Shown: in pieces, positions 9,393 to 18,924 of the stretch
How positions within the stretch are numbered: position 1 is the first letter of the stretch
How the letters are laid out: every line of letters begins with the position of its first letter
Source: Parazoarcus communis
GTDB lineage: Bacteria; Pseudomonadota; Gammaproteobacteria; Burkholderiales; Rhodocyclaceae
Direction of reading: 5' to 3'
DNA: 64,000 nt
Assembly (NCBI RefSeq): GCF_003111645.1
Contig: NZ_CP022187.1
Location: 1,364,001-1,428,000, forward strand
Translations under genes and position numbers: made by a program
The notes under the pieces: model-generated
Databases searched by the model: none
What the model was told of the DNA's origin: nothing
The model's input: only the letters and a program-made list of their open reading frames with translations

Positions 9393-11498
9393 TCAGCGGA
9401 AAGCGTAGCGATACGTCAGCATCACCTGACGCGGGGAAGCTGCGGTGTAGGTGACCTTTCCGCTGGCGTCCTTCTTGACCTCGAAGGCGTAGCGTTTGTC
9501 GAACAGGTTGTCGACGTTCAGGGTCAGCGAGTGCTGATCGCGCTCGTAGCCCACCGACAGATTCGTCACCCAGTCCCAGCCGTCGTACTTCTCGGTGTTC
9601 GCGTTATCCAGCCAGTACTCACCCCAGTTCAGCCCGGCCAGTCGGGCATGCCAGCCGCTGGCCGACTTCCAGCCGATGAAGACACCGTACTGGTGGCGCG
9701 GCACGAAGGGCAGCGTATTGCCCGAGCGATCCTGGTTGACCACGGAGCCCCCCACCCGGACCGGTTCGCTGAAGCTGTCGTAGGTGTAGTCCGACCACGC
9801 GTAGTGACCGCCGACGTCGAAGCCGCCACCCAGGTTGAAGCTGCCGGACAGCTCAACCCCCTTCTTGTCCGTCTTGCCCGCGTTGGCATACTCGGTCACC
9901 CCGCCGGTATTGACCTGGACGATCTCGTCCTCGACAGTGGTCGAGTACGCGCTGGCATCGAACTGCCAGTCACGACTGCGACCCTTGATACCGAACTCCA
10001 CATTGCGCGACACCGGCGCGTCGAGATCGGGGTTGCTGGAGATCTCGCCCGACGAGGGCACCTGCCCCGCCTGCGCAACCATGGCAAACAGGTTGATCGC
10101 ATCGTTCAGCCTGTAGCTGACCGCAAGCTTGGGTGCAGGCAGGCGAAAGGTCTTCTCGGTTTTGGCAAAGCCGTCACCGGCAACGTACTTTCCGGACGCG
10201 TAGTCGTAGCGCTTGATCTCGTTGGTCTCGTCTTCCATCCGGATGACGTCGTAGCGAAAACCCGCATCCACGATCCAGCGCGGTCCCGGGCGCCAGGATT
10301 CCTGCAGGTACACGGCGCTGAGCACGCTTGAACTCGTGCTGGTCGACGCCAGTTCGCCCTTGGCGTCGGACAGCGTGGACCGAATGCGTCCGCCAGGCGT
10401 GGTGAGCACGTCGCGATACTGGTACTTGACCGAATCTGGCACCTCTTCCTTGCGCGCGGTGACGCCGCCTACCAGGGTGCCGTTACCATGGTTCCAGCTG
10501 GCCTCGAGATCGGTACCAAGATTCACGACCCAGTCGCGGGTCTCGTTGATCAGGCCGGTGACCGGGTGATAGTGGTACCAGGTGTTGTAATAGAAACGCG
10601 GCTTGAAGGTGAAGTCTCCGCGCTCCATCTCGAGCCGCGAATTGAAGAACCACACCTTCGAGTAACGACCGGAGTTCTTCCACGCCTCCGATGTATCTTC
10701 CTGCTCTCCGGTGCGCTTGAAGCTCTCGAACAGGGTCTGATCCATCGCGCCGGGCAACTGCATGTTGGCCTCGGCGTAGGACAGTTCGCTCTCGAGCACG
10801 TCCTGCTCGGTCAGAATCCAGCCGTGCTTGAGCGAGGTCTGCGTGGTGTCGAAAGCGTTCCAGCTGCGCCAGTCGTTATCCATCTTGCGATGCGTCGCCG
10901 TCACCGCGAGTGCATGGCGCTCGCCGACGATGCCATGGCGGAGGTGGTAGTTCTCTGTTCCGTCGGTGCCGAAGCCGACTTTGGCGTTGTTGGCCGTGGT
11001 GTCGAAGACCGACTTGGAAAACACCTGGATCGCACCACCGGCACTGCCGGAGGCGAACAGGTTGCCCGGGCCCTTGGCCACTTCGATGCGCTCGATGTCC
11101 TGCGTGTCGACGAAGTCGAGCCGGGTGAAACTGTCGGGATCAGACAGCGGCACGCCATCACGCAGCACCATGATCTCGCGTATGCCATAGGCGGCCTTGA
11201 GGCCCGCACCGCGGATGATCAGCCGGGCGTCGAAACCGCCGTTCTTGCTGTCGATGAGGACGCCGGGAATCTCCTGCAGCGCCTCCTTCATGTTGAACAT
11301 CTTCTTCTCTGCCAGCGCCTCCTTGCCGACGACCGCGATCGCCTGCGGAACGTCTGCTGTCTTGCGTTCCTCACGGGTCGCGGTCACGCTGATCTCGTCG
11401 AGGATCGGGGCTTCTCCGCCGGCCGCATCCGAGGCAGCGGCAGGAAAGGCCGCGGCAATTGCCAGGCAGACGAGGCTGATTTTCGGGCTGCAATACAT
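9393..11498 (-). CDS. TonB-dependent outer-membrane receptor (second receptor of the copper block)
   Basis: 701 residues: signal peptide (ending PAAASDAAG), a TonB-box-like EISVTATREERK segment, plug domain with the usual GPGNLFASGSAGGAIQVFSK, and a barrel ending LTYRYAFR with the expected terminal aromatic. It does not show the CxxxM/HxM copper ligands of the other receptor, so its ligand may be a chelated metal or metallophore. It sits within a run of copper genes, 187 bp after a DUF2946 gene and 1 bp before the periplasmic protein. Confidence 0.88.
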   Translation of the reverse strand: MYCSPKISLVCLAIAAAFPAAASDAAGGEAPILDEISVTATREERKTADVPQAIAVVGKEALAEKKMFNMKEALQEIPGVLIDSKNGGFDARLIIRGAGLKAAYGIREIMVLRDGVPLSDPDSFTRLDFVDTQDIERIEVAKGPGNLFASGSAGGAIQVFSKSVFDTTANNAKVGFGTDGTENYHLRHGIVGERHALAVTATHRKMDNDWRSWNAFDTTQTSLKHGWILTEQDVLESELSYAEANMQLPGAMDQTLFESFKRTGEQEDTSEAWKNSGRYSKVWFFNSRLEMERGDFTFKPRFYYNTWYHYHPVTGLINETRDWVVNLGTDLEASWNHGNGTLVGGVTARKEEVPDSVKYQYRDVLTTPGGRIRSTLSDAKGELASTSTSSSVLSAVYLQESWRPGPRWIVDAGFRYDVIRMEDETNEIKRYDYASGKYVAGDGFAKTEKTFRLPAPKLAVSYRLNDAINLFAMVAQAGQVPSSGEISSNPDLDAPVSRNVEFGIKGRSRDWQFDASAYSTTVEDEIVQVNTGGVTEYANAGKTDKKGVELSGSFNLGGGFDVGGHYAWSDYTYDSFSEPVRVGGSVVNQDRSGNTLPFVPRHQYGVFIGWKSASGWHARLAGLNWGEYWLDNANTEKYDGWDWVTNLSVGYERDQHSLTLNVDNLFDKRYAFEVKKDASGKVTYTAASPRQVMLTYRYAFR

Positions 11499-11513
11499 TT
11501 CCGGTACCTGTTC

Positions 11514-11527
11514 TCAAAGTGCTTTGA
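11514..11527. promoter_or_regulatory. Near-perfect palindrome upstream of TonB receptor
   Basis: TCAAAG-TG-CTTTGA, six-base arms around a two-base centre, 16 bp upstream of the receptor start codon. Could be an operator or a small RNA hairpin overlapping the leader; no factor can be named. Confidence 0.25.
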
Positions 11528-11685
11528 AGACTCGTCGATTCATGCGGAACGCGGCCAGATCGCGAACGAACACGCGCGGGCAACCGACACCTGGAGCGTT
11601 TCCGGGTGCATTCAGGCGCAAGACGCATCAGATCGTGCGGCTGGGGCGGGCCAGCGTCATGCGCATGGCGTACGACGAGAAATAA

Positions 11686-12087
11686 TCAGGAGAGAGCAGG
11701 TGAAACGGGAGGGCCGCGCGAGAACGCTGCGAGCCAGACGGTGCGCAGGCGCGGGGGTTCGGAAGGCTGAACAAAGCGGGCGCTGCCATCGAAAACCGCC
11801 TCAAGAACGAGGGGCGACAAGCCTGGCAGCAAGGCTGCGTGCCCGGCGTGCGGCAGGCAGAACGGACAGGCATTGCGCTCGCTGCCGGTTTCGAGCGGGG
11901 TGTCACGCTCCTCCTCCGCCGACAGATCGACCAGGATCATGCCGCCGGTGGTGCAGATCTCCGTCCACCGTCCAGGATCGCTCGCGCGCAGCAGCGCCTG
12001 CCCTAGTACGGGCATGAGCGCGCTCAGCAGGATCACGAATATCGCGACCCGCGCAGCAAGCACCTGGTGATGGAAACGTCTGATCAT
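11686..12087 (-). CDS. DUF2946 family small membrane/periplasmic protein (copy 1)
   Basis: 133 residues: an N-terminal hydrophobic segment (VAIFVILLSALMPVLGQAL), a CTTGGM element and the hallmark CPFCLPHAGH motif, whose Cys and His residues could bind metal. DUF2946 genes are commonly found beside TonB receptors and copper genes; the biochemical role is not established. It is about 25-30% similar by eye to the second copy at 13373-13768. It lies 92 bp from the PCu(A)C gene on the same strand. Confidence 0.75.
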   Translation of the reverse strand: MIRRFHHQVLAARVAIFVILLSALMPVLGQALLRASDPGRWTEICTTGGMILVDLSAEEERDTPLETGSERNACPFCLPHAGHAALLPGLSPLVLEAVFDGSARFVQPSEPPRLRTVWLAAFSRGPPVSPALS

Positions 12088-12179
12088 GAACAGAACGGGA
12101 CTGAATCGGAACGGTGGAAACGCGCCGGCCGAGCTGACACCGCACCCAGTGCGGATGTCCGGCTGACCGGCCCGGGTGA

Positions 12180-12644
12180 TCAGTGCATCTTGTTCATCTG
12201 CATGCCGCCGGCCGCGCTGTTGAGCGGACGCACCGGCGCATTGATCTCAACGCTTTCACGCTTGCCGTCCTTGCCTTCGACGACAACGGTCAGCGGCACC
12301 ATGTCACCCTCTTTCACCTGTGCATTGAGGTTGATGAGCATGACGTGATAGCCGCCGGGCTTGAGCTCGACCGCCTTGCCGGCCGGCAGATCCAGACCGG
12401 GAATGGCGCGCATCTTCATCACATCCTTCTCCATGACCATCTCGTGCACTTCAACCACTTTGGCTGCGGGCGAACGAACCTCCACAAGCTTGGCATCCAC
12501 CGGCGACGTGATCTGCATGAATGCACCGGTCGCTTTCTGTTGCGGAACGGTAGCGCGTACCCAGGGCTCAGTGACGGAAACCTGCGCAAAGACGGCAGAC
12601 GAAATCAGTGCAGCACACAGCGAGGCGACGATCTTCACTTTCAT
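12180..12644 (-). CDS. Periplasmic copper chaperone PCu(A)C
   Basis: 154 residues with a signal peptide cleaved after VFAQ. It shows the exact family motif H-x10-M-x21-H-x-M: H67, M78, H100 and M102 (HEM...VMKMR...PGGYHVM). It binds Cu(I) and delivers it with Sco to the CuA site of cytochrome oxidase, and may feed other cuproenzymes such as NosZ. The C-terminus is Met/His-rich (GGMQMNKMH). It lies 10 bp after sco, so almost certainly co-translated. Confidence 0.93.
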   Translation of the reverse strand: MKVKIVASLCAALISSAVFAQVSVTEPWVRATVPQQKATGAFMQITSPVDAKLVEVRSPAAKVVEVHEMVMEKDVMKMRAIPGLDLPAGKAVELKPGGYHVMLINLNAQVKEGDMVPLTVVVEGKDGKRESVEINAPVRPLNSAAGGMQMNKMH

Positions 12645-12654
12645 GGTGTTCTCC

Positions 12655-13299
12655 TTAGGGGCGGGATGAAGCTGTTTGAATCAGGGTCTGCACATCGGCC
12701 GCAACGGATTCGGCCGTACTCTGGTAGGACACGGCGAGGCGCAGGCGCCCTGCCGGATCAAAAACGTAGCTCGTTGCGGTGTGATCCATCGAGTACGAGC
12801 CGCCAGTCGGCACCTTGCGATAGAAAACACGGAATTCGTCGGCAACCTTGCGGGTTTCCTCGAGACTGGTATAGAGCCCGAGGAAGTCGGGGTCGAACGC
12901 AGCGGTATAGGCCTTGAGTACACCGGGCAGGTCGCGCTCGGGGTCGACACTGACAAAGATCACCTGCAGCCTGTCGGCATCGTCGCCGAGCAGTTGCCGC
13001 ACCTGCGCGGCGCGCGACAGTGCAGTCGGGCAGATGTCCGGGCATTGGGTGAAGCCGAAGAACATCATCACGACCTTGCCGCGAAAGTCAGCGAGACTGC
13101 GGGTCGCGCCGTCGGGGTCGAGCAGGCTGAAGTCGTGGCCGAAGTTGGCGCCGGTGATGTCGGTATTTCTGAAGCTGACCGTCTCCCTGTTGCAGGCGCT
13201 CAGCGCCATTGCAATGAACAGCCCCATCAACAGGACGAGCAGCGTACGCAGCAAGAAGGTCCGCGCCAGTGCGGCGTGGAAGAAATCGTGTAAAGGCAT
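12655..13299 (-). CDS. SCO1/SenC-family copper-binding lipoprotein
   Basis: 214 residues from ATG 13299, which has a GGAGG site 7 bases upstream (a longer frame starts at 13326). A hydrophobic segment ends in a lipobox LSAC (lipidated C36). The copper site is C86-PDI-C90 in FTQCPDICPTAL, with the partner His in MDHTATSYVFD. It is a thioredoxin-fold copper chaperone/thiol reductase, membrane-anchored in the periplasm. It pairs with PCu(A)C downstream. Confidence 0.93.
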   Translation of the reverse strand: MPLHDFFHAALARTFLLRTLLVLLMGLFIAMALSACNRETVSFRNTDITGANFGHDFSLLDPDGATRSLADFRGKVVMMFFGFTQCPDICPTALSRAAQVRQLLGDDADRLQVIFVSVDPERDLPGVLKAYTAAFDPDFLGLYTSLEETRKVADEFRVFYRKVPTGGSYSMDHTATSYVFDPAGRLRLAVSYQSTAESVAADVQTLIQTASSRP

Positions 13300-13372
13300 G
13301 AATACCTCCGGAATCGGTGATTGCACAGCGCACGCCGCGCACAGGGTGCGGGCAGCACGCGTTCAGCGACGA

Positions 13373-13768
13373 TCAGGAGGCAGCGGGTGGCGCGCGCGGA
13401 CTCGAAGCCGTCCACGCAAACAGTGGCCGGGGAGCGGAGAAGAAAAGCGGGGGTTCAAGCGCGGCCATGCCGATGACGGCAAATCCGGCGGACAGCTCAG
13501 GTGGCAGACCGAACGAGCCTGCGTGCGGACAGCAATAAGGGCAGGATGCAGTGGACGCGCCGGGCGCGTCGTCGCCTTGTTGCCCGCTGTCCGCATCGAC
13601 CGCAATCCATTGCATGCCGGACGCCGAGCACACCTCAATCCAGCGCTGATGGCCATCCCCGAGCACCGTCATTGCCTGGCTCACCGCAGGCGCAAGCGCA
13701 CCGAGCAGGATCGCAAGCGTTGCGAACCAGGCAGCAAGGCGGAACTGGCGTCTTCGGATGAACATCAA
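13373..13768 (-). CDS. DUF2946 family protein (copy 2), first gene of the copper block
   Basis: 131 residues with an N-terminal membrane/signal segment (FATLAILLGALAPAVSQAM), an EVCSASGMQW element and CPYCCPHAG, the counterpart of CPFCLPHAGH in the copy at 11686-12087. It is the first gene downstream of the FNR-like promoter. The ribosome site is weak (CCCTGATTG). The two paralogues bracket PCu(A)C and Sco, which suggests an internal duplication or distinct partner receptors. Confidence 0.75.
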   Translation of the reverse strand: MMFIRRRQFRLAAWFATLAILLGALAPAVSQAMTVLGDGHQRWIEVCSASGMQWIAVDADSGQQGDDAPGASTASCPYCCPHAGSFGLPPELSAGFAVIGMAALEPPLFFSAPRPLFAWTASSPRAPPAAS

Positions 13769-13829
13769 TCAGGGTCGGGGCAAAGGGGCTGGCGTGCAGA
13801 CTGGCAGGGTGTCCGGTAATGTCGGCCGA

Positions 13830-13870
13830 TTATAGACGTTTCGACACAATGAAACTTGACCCAGATCATT
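13830..13870 (-). promoter_or_regulatory. FNR-type class II promoter for the copper block
   Basis: On the reverse strand a perfect TATAAT (13830-13835) is preceded by an FNR-like box (13857-13870, plus-strand TTGACCCAGATCAT, 8 of 10 consensus bases of TTGAT-N4-ATCAA). The box centre falls about 40-41 bp from the expected start site near 13823, the spacing of class II FNR/CRP activation, and no -35 is needed. The first downstream gene is DUF2946 at 13768. Binding is inferred, not shown. Confidence 0.6.
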
Positions 13871-14008
13871 TAATGCTGTGCGACGCGCGCCTGCAGCACT
13901 GCGCACAGACAGTCCTGAATGGCACAACGAGGTGCCGGTTCCCCGGTCACCCCGTTGTCACACCCGAACCGGGTCGGGCGCAGAATCAGCGAACAGGCGC
14001 CGAGCCGA

Positions 14009-17000
14009 TCAGCCCAGCCACTTGCGCGCGTTGCGGAACATGCGCAGCCACGGCGAAGCGTCCGGGCTCTCGTCGATCATCCACTGCGGTGCCCACGACA
14101 TCTGCAGCGTGCGAGCGGTGCGCTCGGGGTGCGGCATCATGATGGTGAAGCGGCCATCTGCCGTGGTGAAGCCGGTTGCACCCAGCGCCGAACCGTTGGG
14201 GTTCTGCGGATAGGTTTCGGTCGGCTGACCATGGTTGTCGACATAGCGCAGCGCCAGCAGCGCCTTCTCGCGGTCGGCTTCAGCCGCGAACACCGCCCTG
14301 CCCTCGCCGTGGCTGACGACGATCGGCATGCGGCTGCCGGCCATGCCGGCGAGCAGGATGGACGGGCTGTCGACCACCTCGGTCATCACGAAGCGGGCCT
14401 CGAACTGCTCGCTGCGGTTGCGATGGAAGGTTGGCCAGGCGTCTGCACCCGGAATGATCGGTGCGAGGTGAGCCATCATCTGGCAGCCGTTGCACACGCC
14501 CAGCGCAAAGCTGTCAGTGCGCCCGAAGAAGGCTTCGAACTCTGCACGCAGCCTGGGGTTGAACAGGATGGACTTGGCCCAGCCCTGCCCGGCACCGAGC
14601 ACGTCGCCATACGAGAAGCCACCGCAGGCAGCCAGGCCGTGGAAGTCGAGCAGTTGCTTGCGGCCGGACTGCAGATCCGACATGTGGACATCGACCGGCT
14701 CGAAGCCGGCACGCTCGAAGGCCGCTGCCATCTCGAACTGCGAGTTCACGCCCTGTTCGCGCAGCACCGCGACCTTGGGTCGGGCGCCGGTGGCGATGAA
14801 GGGCGCTGCGACGTCGTCCTTGACGTCGAAGGACAGCGCGACCGACAGACCGGGGTCGGTCGCATCCGCGAGACCATCGAACTCCTGCTGCACGCACTCG
14901 GCGTCGTCGCGCAGACGGGCGATCTGGTAGCTGGTCTCGGACCAGGCCTGCATCAGCTCGCTGCGGCTGGCGGCAAGGATACGCTTGGCACTGCGCCAGA
15001 AGCGGATTTCGTCCTTGTCGTTGGGCTCGCCGATGAAGTGATAGGTCAGGCGGGCTTCACGCAGAATCTCGGTGATCTTCGAACGCTCGTCACGACGGAT
15101 CTGGATGACCGCACCGAGTTCTTCGGCAAACAGGCCGGAGATCAGCTTGTCATCGAAGCGGCCCTTGAGCATGTCGGGCTTCTTCTCGAGGCCATCGACA
15201 TCGTTCATGTAGGGGTCGTAGCAGACGGTGTCGAGCACCAGCGACAGGCCGCACTTGCTGGCGAACGCCATCTCGCACACGGCTGCGAACAGGCCGCCGT
15301 CAGAACGGTCGTGATAGGCCAGGATCAGGTCTTCGCGACGCAGACGCTGGATCGTGGCAAAGAAGGCCGCGAGCTGCTCGGGGTCGACATCGGGTGCATG
15401 CTCACCCACCGAGTTGAAGACCTGTGCCAGCACCGAACCGCCGAGGCGGTTCTTGCCATTGCCAAGGTCGATCAGCATCAGCTCGGTTTCAACACCTTCG
15501 GGCAACTGCAGTTGCGGCGTCAGCGTGCGACGGATGTCGGTCACCGGCGCAAACGCGGTGGCGATCAGCGACAGCGGCGACACCACCTGCTTGTCCTCGC
15601 CATTGTCGGCCCATGCGGTGCGCATCGACAGCGAGTCCTTGCCCACCGGGATCGACACACCGGCCTTGATACAGAAATCCGACACCGCCTTCACCGTGTC
15701 GAAGAGCTTGGCGTCCTCGCCGCGATGGCCGGCAGCTGCCATCCAGTTGGCCGACAGTTTGACGTCGCCCAGGTCGGCAATATCGGCCGCGGCGATGTTG
15801 GTAATCGCCTCGGCCACAGCCATGCGTCCCGAAGCCGGCGCGTCGACGCAGGCCAGCGTAGTGCGCTCGCCCATGGCGAAGGCTTCGCCGCGATAGCCCT
15901 GGAAACTCATCGCGGTAACCGCGACGTCGGCCACCGGCACCTGCCACGGTCCGACCATCTGGTCGCGCGCGGTCAGGCCGCCCACCGAGCGGTCGCCGAT
16001 GGTGATCAGGAAACGCTTGCTTGCCACGGTCGGGTTACGCAGCACACGCAGGCCGGCGTCCATCAGATCCATGCCGGTCACGTCGAACGGCGGCAGATGG
16101 ACGGCGCGGCGCGAGACGTTACGGGTCATCTTCGGCGGCTTGCCGAGCAGGACCTGCATCTCCATGTCGACCGGCTTGTTGTCGAAATGACGGTCGCTCA
16201 CGGTGAGGTGACCGTCAGCGGTCGCGGTACCAAGCACCGCGAAGGGGCAGCGCTCCCGCTCGCAGAAGGCGCGGAACTGGTCGAGGCTTTCCGGTGCGAT
16301 CGCGAGCACGTAGCGCTCCTGCGATTCGTTCGACCAGATCTCGCGCGGGCTCATGCCCGGCTCTTCGATGTGCACTTCGCGCAGTTCGAAATGCGCGCCC
16401 AGGCTGGCGTGGTCGGCCAGTTCCGGCATCGCGTTCGACAGACCACCCGCGCCGACGTCATGGATAGCGATGATGGGGTTGGCCTCGCCCTGCTGCCAGC
16501 AGGCGTCGATCACTTCCTGGCAGCGGCGCTGGATTTCGGGGTTGCCGCGCTGCACCGATGCAAAGTCGAGATCGGCAGCGTTGGTGCCGGTCGCCATCGA
16601 CGAGGCGGCACCGCCGCCCAGGCCGATGAGCATGCCCGGACCGCCAAGCTGAATCAGCAGCGTGCCCGGCGGGAAGGTCGGCTTGTGCGATTGCTGTGCC
16701 TGGATGCTGCCCAGACCGCCGGCAATCATGATCGGCTTGTGGAAACCGCGCACCTCGCCCTGCACTTCCTGCTCGAAAGCGCGGAAGTAGCCGGTCAGGT
16801 TGGGACGGCCGAATTCGTTGTTGAAGGCTGCGGCGCCGATCGGCCCTTCGATCATGATGTCGAGGGCGGAGGCGATGCGCTCGGGCTTGCCGTAAGGCTT
16901 TTCCCACGGCTGCTGATAGCCCGGGATGTTCAGGTTGGAGACCGAAAAACCGGCCAGGCCCGCTTTCGGGCGCGAACCGCGACCGGTCGCACCTTCATCG

Positions 17001-17944
17001 CGGATCTCGCCACCGGCGCCGGTGGCTGCGCCCGGGAAGGGCGAAATGGCGGTCGGATGGTTGTGGGTCTCGACCTTGGCGAGGATATGGGTTTCCTCGC
17101 TGTGGTAAGCGAAACGACCTGCTGCGTCCGGATACAGGCGCTCGATGGTGGCGCCCTCGATGACCGAGGCGTTGTCCGAGTAGGCCACGACCGTACCTTG
17201 CGGATGGGCCTTGTGGGTGTCCTTGATCATGCCGAACAGGGTCTTCTCCATCGGACGGGCATCGATCACCCAGTCGGCGTTGAAGATCTTGTGGCGACAG
17301 TGCTCGGAGTTCGCCTGGGCGAACATCATCAGTTCGACATCGGTCGGATTGCGTGCGATTCGGGTGAAGTTCTCGACCAGGTAATCGACTTCGTCGTCCG
17401 ACAGCGCGAGCCCCAGCGTACCGTTTGCCTCTTCCAGCGCAGCGCGGCCGCCACCGAGAATATCCACCGAGGTCAGCGGCTGCGGTTCGTAGTGATGGAA
17501 CAGGGCGTCGGCCTCGTCCATCTTCGCCAGCACCGACTCGGTCATGCGGTCGTGCAGCCTCGCCAGCAACTCGGACCGGGCATCAACGCCCTTGCCCGCC
17601 AGCGTGAAGGCCGTACCGCGCTCGATGCGCACGACCTTGTCGAAACCGCACTGATGCGCGATATCGGTCGCCTTGGAAGACCACGGCGAGATCGTGCCCA
17701 GACGGGGAACGACCAGCATCATGGTGCCGGCCGGCGCCGTCGGCGTCTCCGGCGTGGCACCGAGCAGATCGACCAGACGGGCGGTCTCTTCGGCGTCCAG
17801 CGCGGCATTCAGTTCAACGAAATACCAGTGCTCGGCGGCCAGCCCCTGCAGTTTGGGCAGCACTTCGGCCACACTGCGGGAGAGACGATCCAGGCGGGAC
17901 CGGGAGAGCGCGGCAGCGCCACGGAGCTTGAGGATTTGGGTCAT
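14009..17944 (-). CDS. purL: Phosphoribosylformylglycinamidine synthase
   Basis: 1311 residues from ATG 17944; the open frame extends 35 codons further but MTQILKLRG is the usual PurL start. It converts FGAR to FGAM with glutamine and ATP in purine synthesis. Order: N-terminal PurS-like domain, two AIR-synthase-type ATP domains (GGxxGGRI-like region, [12 protein letters not shown]), C-terminal class I glutaminase with nucleophile Cys in [12 protein letters not shown] and His in [11 protein letters not shown]. Monocistronic; a TATAAT (17999-18004, reverse strand) lies about 55 bp upstream. Confidence 0.98.
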   Translation of the reverse strand: MTQILKLRGAAALSRSRLDRLSRSVAEVLPKLQGLAAEHWYFVELNAALDAEETARLVDLLGATPETPTAPAGTMMLVVPRLGTISPWSSKATDIAHQCGFDKVVRIERGTAFTLAGKGVDARSELLARLHDRMTESVLAKMDEADALFHHYEPQPLTSVDILGGGRAALEEANGTLGLALSDDEVDYLVENFTRIARNPTDVELMMFAQANSEHCRHKIFNADWVIDARPMEKTLFGMIKDTHKAHPQGTVVAYSDNASVIEGATIERLYPDAAGRFAYHSEETHILAKVETHNHPTAISPFPGAATGAGGEIRDEGATGRGSRPKAGLAGFSVSNLNIPGYQQPWEKPYGKPERIASALDIMIEGPIGAAAFNNEFGRPNLTGYFRAFEQEVQGEVRGFHKPIMIAGGLGSIQAQQSHKPTFPPGTLLIQLGGPGMLIGLGGGAASSMATGTNAADLDFASVQRGNPEIQRRCQEVIDACWQQGEANPIIAIHDVGAGGLSNAMPELADHASLGAHFELREVHIEEPGMSPREIWSNESQERYVLAIAPESLDQFRAFCERERCPFAVLGTATADGHLTVSDRHFDNKPVDMEMQVLLGKPPKMTRNVSRRAVHLPPFDVTGMDLMDAGLRVLRNPTVASKRFLITIGDRSVGGLTARDQMVGPWQVPVADVAVTAMSFQGYRGEAFAMGERTTLACVDAPASGRMAVAEAITNIAAADIADLGDVKLSANWMAAAGHRGEDAKLFDTVKAVSDFCIKAGVSIPVGKDSLSMRTAWADNGEDKQVVSPLSLIATAFAPVTDIRRTLTPQLQLPEGVETELMLIDLGNGKNRLGGSVLAQVFNSVGEHAPDVDPEQLAAFFATIQRLRREDLILAYHDRSDGGLFAAVCEMAFASKCGLSLVLDTVCYDPYMNDVDGLEKKPDMLKGRFDDKLISGLFAEELGAVIQIRRDERSKITEILREARLTYHFIGEPNDKDEIRFWRSAKRILAASRSELMQAWSETSYQIARLRDDAECVQQEFDGLADATDPGLSVALSFDVKDDVAAPFIATGARPKVAVLREQGVNSQFEMAAAFERAGFEPVDVHMSDLQSGRKQLLDFHGLAACGGFSYGDVLGAGQGWAKSILFNPRLRAEFEAFFGRTDSFALGVCNGCQMMAHLAPIIPGADAWPTFHRNRSEQFEARFVMTEVVDSPSILLAGMAGSRMPIVVSHGEGRAVFAAEADREKALLALRYVDNHGQPTETYPQNPNGSALGATGFTTADGRFTIMMPHPERTARTLQMSWAPQWMIDESPDASPWLRMFRNARKWLG

Positions 17945-18114
17945 GTCTGTCGAAACGCGAAAAAAGAGGTACCGAACAACGGCAATCGGAAGCGCGGAAT
18001 TATACCCGAGGCGCTCCCTCCCCCGACGCGGATGAAGCGTCTGTGACAAAGCTGCGCGGCTAGAAGTACGGGGGATCAGCTAAAATGCGCCTTTGTCTGC
18101 CCGCCCCACGCCCG

Positions 18115-18924
18115 ATGAGCGCCTCCGTTTCACGTTTCGCGAGCGATGATTCACCCTCGATCGGGTGGTTCGTCTTCCCTGCCGCAGTGTGCGCACTGTG
18201 TGCAGCAGTGCTGGCTGCGCTCGGCCTGAACGAGACCTGGTTCATCGCCTGGAACACCGCTGCAAGCGGCATCGCACCGGGATTCGTGTGGGCCGGCATC
18301 ACCAACCTGGCCTCGACGCTGGGCGCCTTCGCGTTGATCACGCCTGCACTTGCGTGGCGCCCGCGCTGGCTCGCAGCCACCCTGCTCGCGGCCCCCGTCG
18401 CCACCCTGTATACCCACGGCCTGAAACAGCTTTTTGCCGAACCACGCCCTGCCGCCGTTCTCGCGCAGGATCAGTTCAACGTTGTCGGCCTGCCGCTGCG
18501 CACCGACTCCTTTCCCTCCGGACACTCGCTTACCGCCTTCGTCATAGCGGGCGTGATCGTGCTCTGTGCCAGCCCTGCGGTGCGCCGCCAGTGGGCGTGG
18601 GTCGTCCTCGCGGCTGCGGTTCTGATGTGCTTTTCCCGCGTCGCCGTCGGTGCGCACTGGCCGCTCGACCTGTTTGCCGGGGCGGCGGGTGGATGGCTGA
18701 GTGCGGTCATCGGCGTGCGCTGGTCCGCTCACTGGCGCTTCTGGGAACGCCGACGCGGCGTGCAGACCATGGGGGCGCTGATGATCCTGGTCGCCGTGCT
18801 GCTTGCGTTCGAGGACCTCGGCTACCCGGAAGGGCTGTGGATGCAGTACCTGCTGGTGGTGTGGGGCATGGCCGGCGCCGTTTTCGCACTGGTGCGCCCG
18901 ATGACCTGCAAGGTGCCCACATGA
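18115..18924 (+). CDS. PAP2-family membrane phosphatase (first)
   Basis: 269 residues from ATG 18115. The upstream ATG at 18085 overlaps a -10-like TAAAAT (18081-18086), so I prefer the internal start. The acid-phosphatase motifs are present: KQLFAEPRP (KX6RP), PSGHS, and SRVAVGAHWPLDLF (SRX5HX3D), between six predicted helices. It removes phosphate from a lipid phosphate (undecaprenyl-PP, phosphatidate or lipid A). Its stop overlaps the next ATG by 4 bp: first gene of a coupled envelope operon. Confidence 0.85.
   Translation: MSASVSRFASDDSPSIGWFVFPAAVCALCAAVLAALGLNETWFIAWNTAASGIAPGFVWAGITNLASTLGAFALITPALAWRPRWLAATLLAAPVATLYTHGLKQLFAEPRPAAVLAQDQFNVVGLPLRTDSFPSGHSLTAFVIAGVIVLCASPAVRRQWAWVVLAAAVLMCFSRVAVGAHWPLDLFAGAAGGWLSAVIGVRWSAHWRFWERRRGVQTMGALMILVAVLLAFEDLGYPEGLWMQYLLVVWGMAGAVFALVRPMTCKVPT

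Noticed and set aside
13919-18046. Forward-strand open frame of 1375 codons opposite purL
   Set aside because: It is antisense to a clear PurL and is low in conserved motifs, rich in His/Arg/Gly; typical shadow frame in GC-rich DNA.
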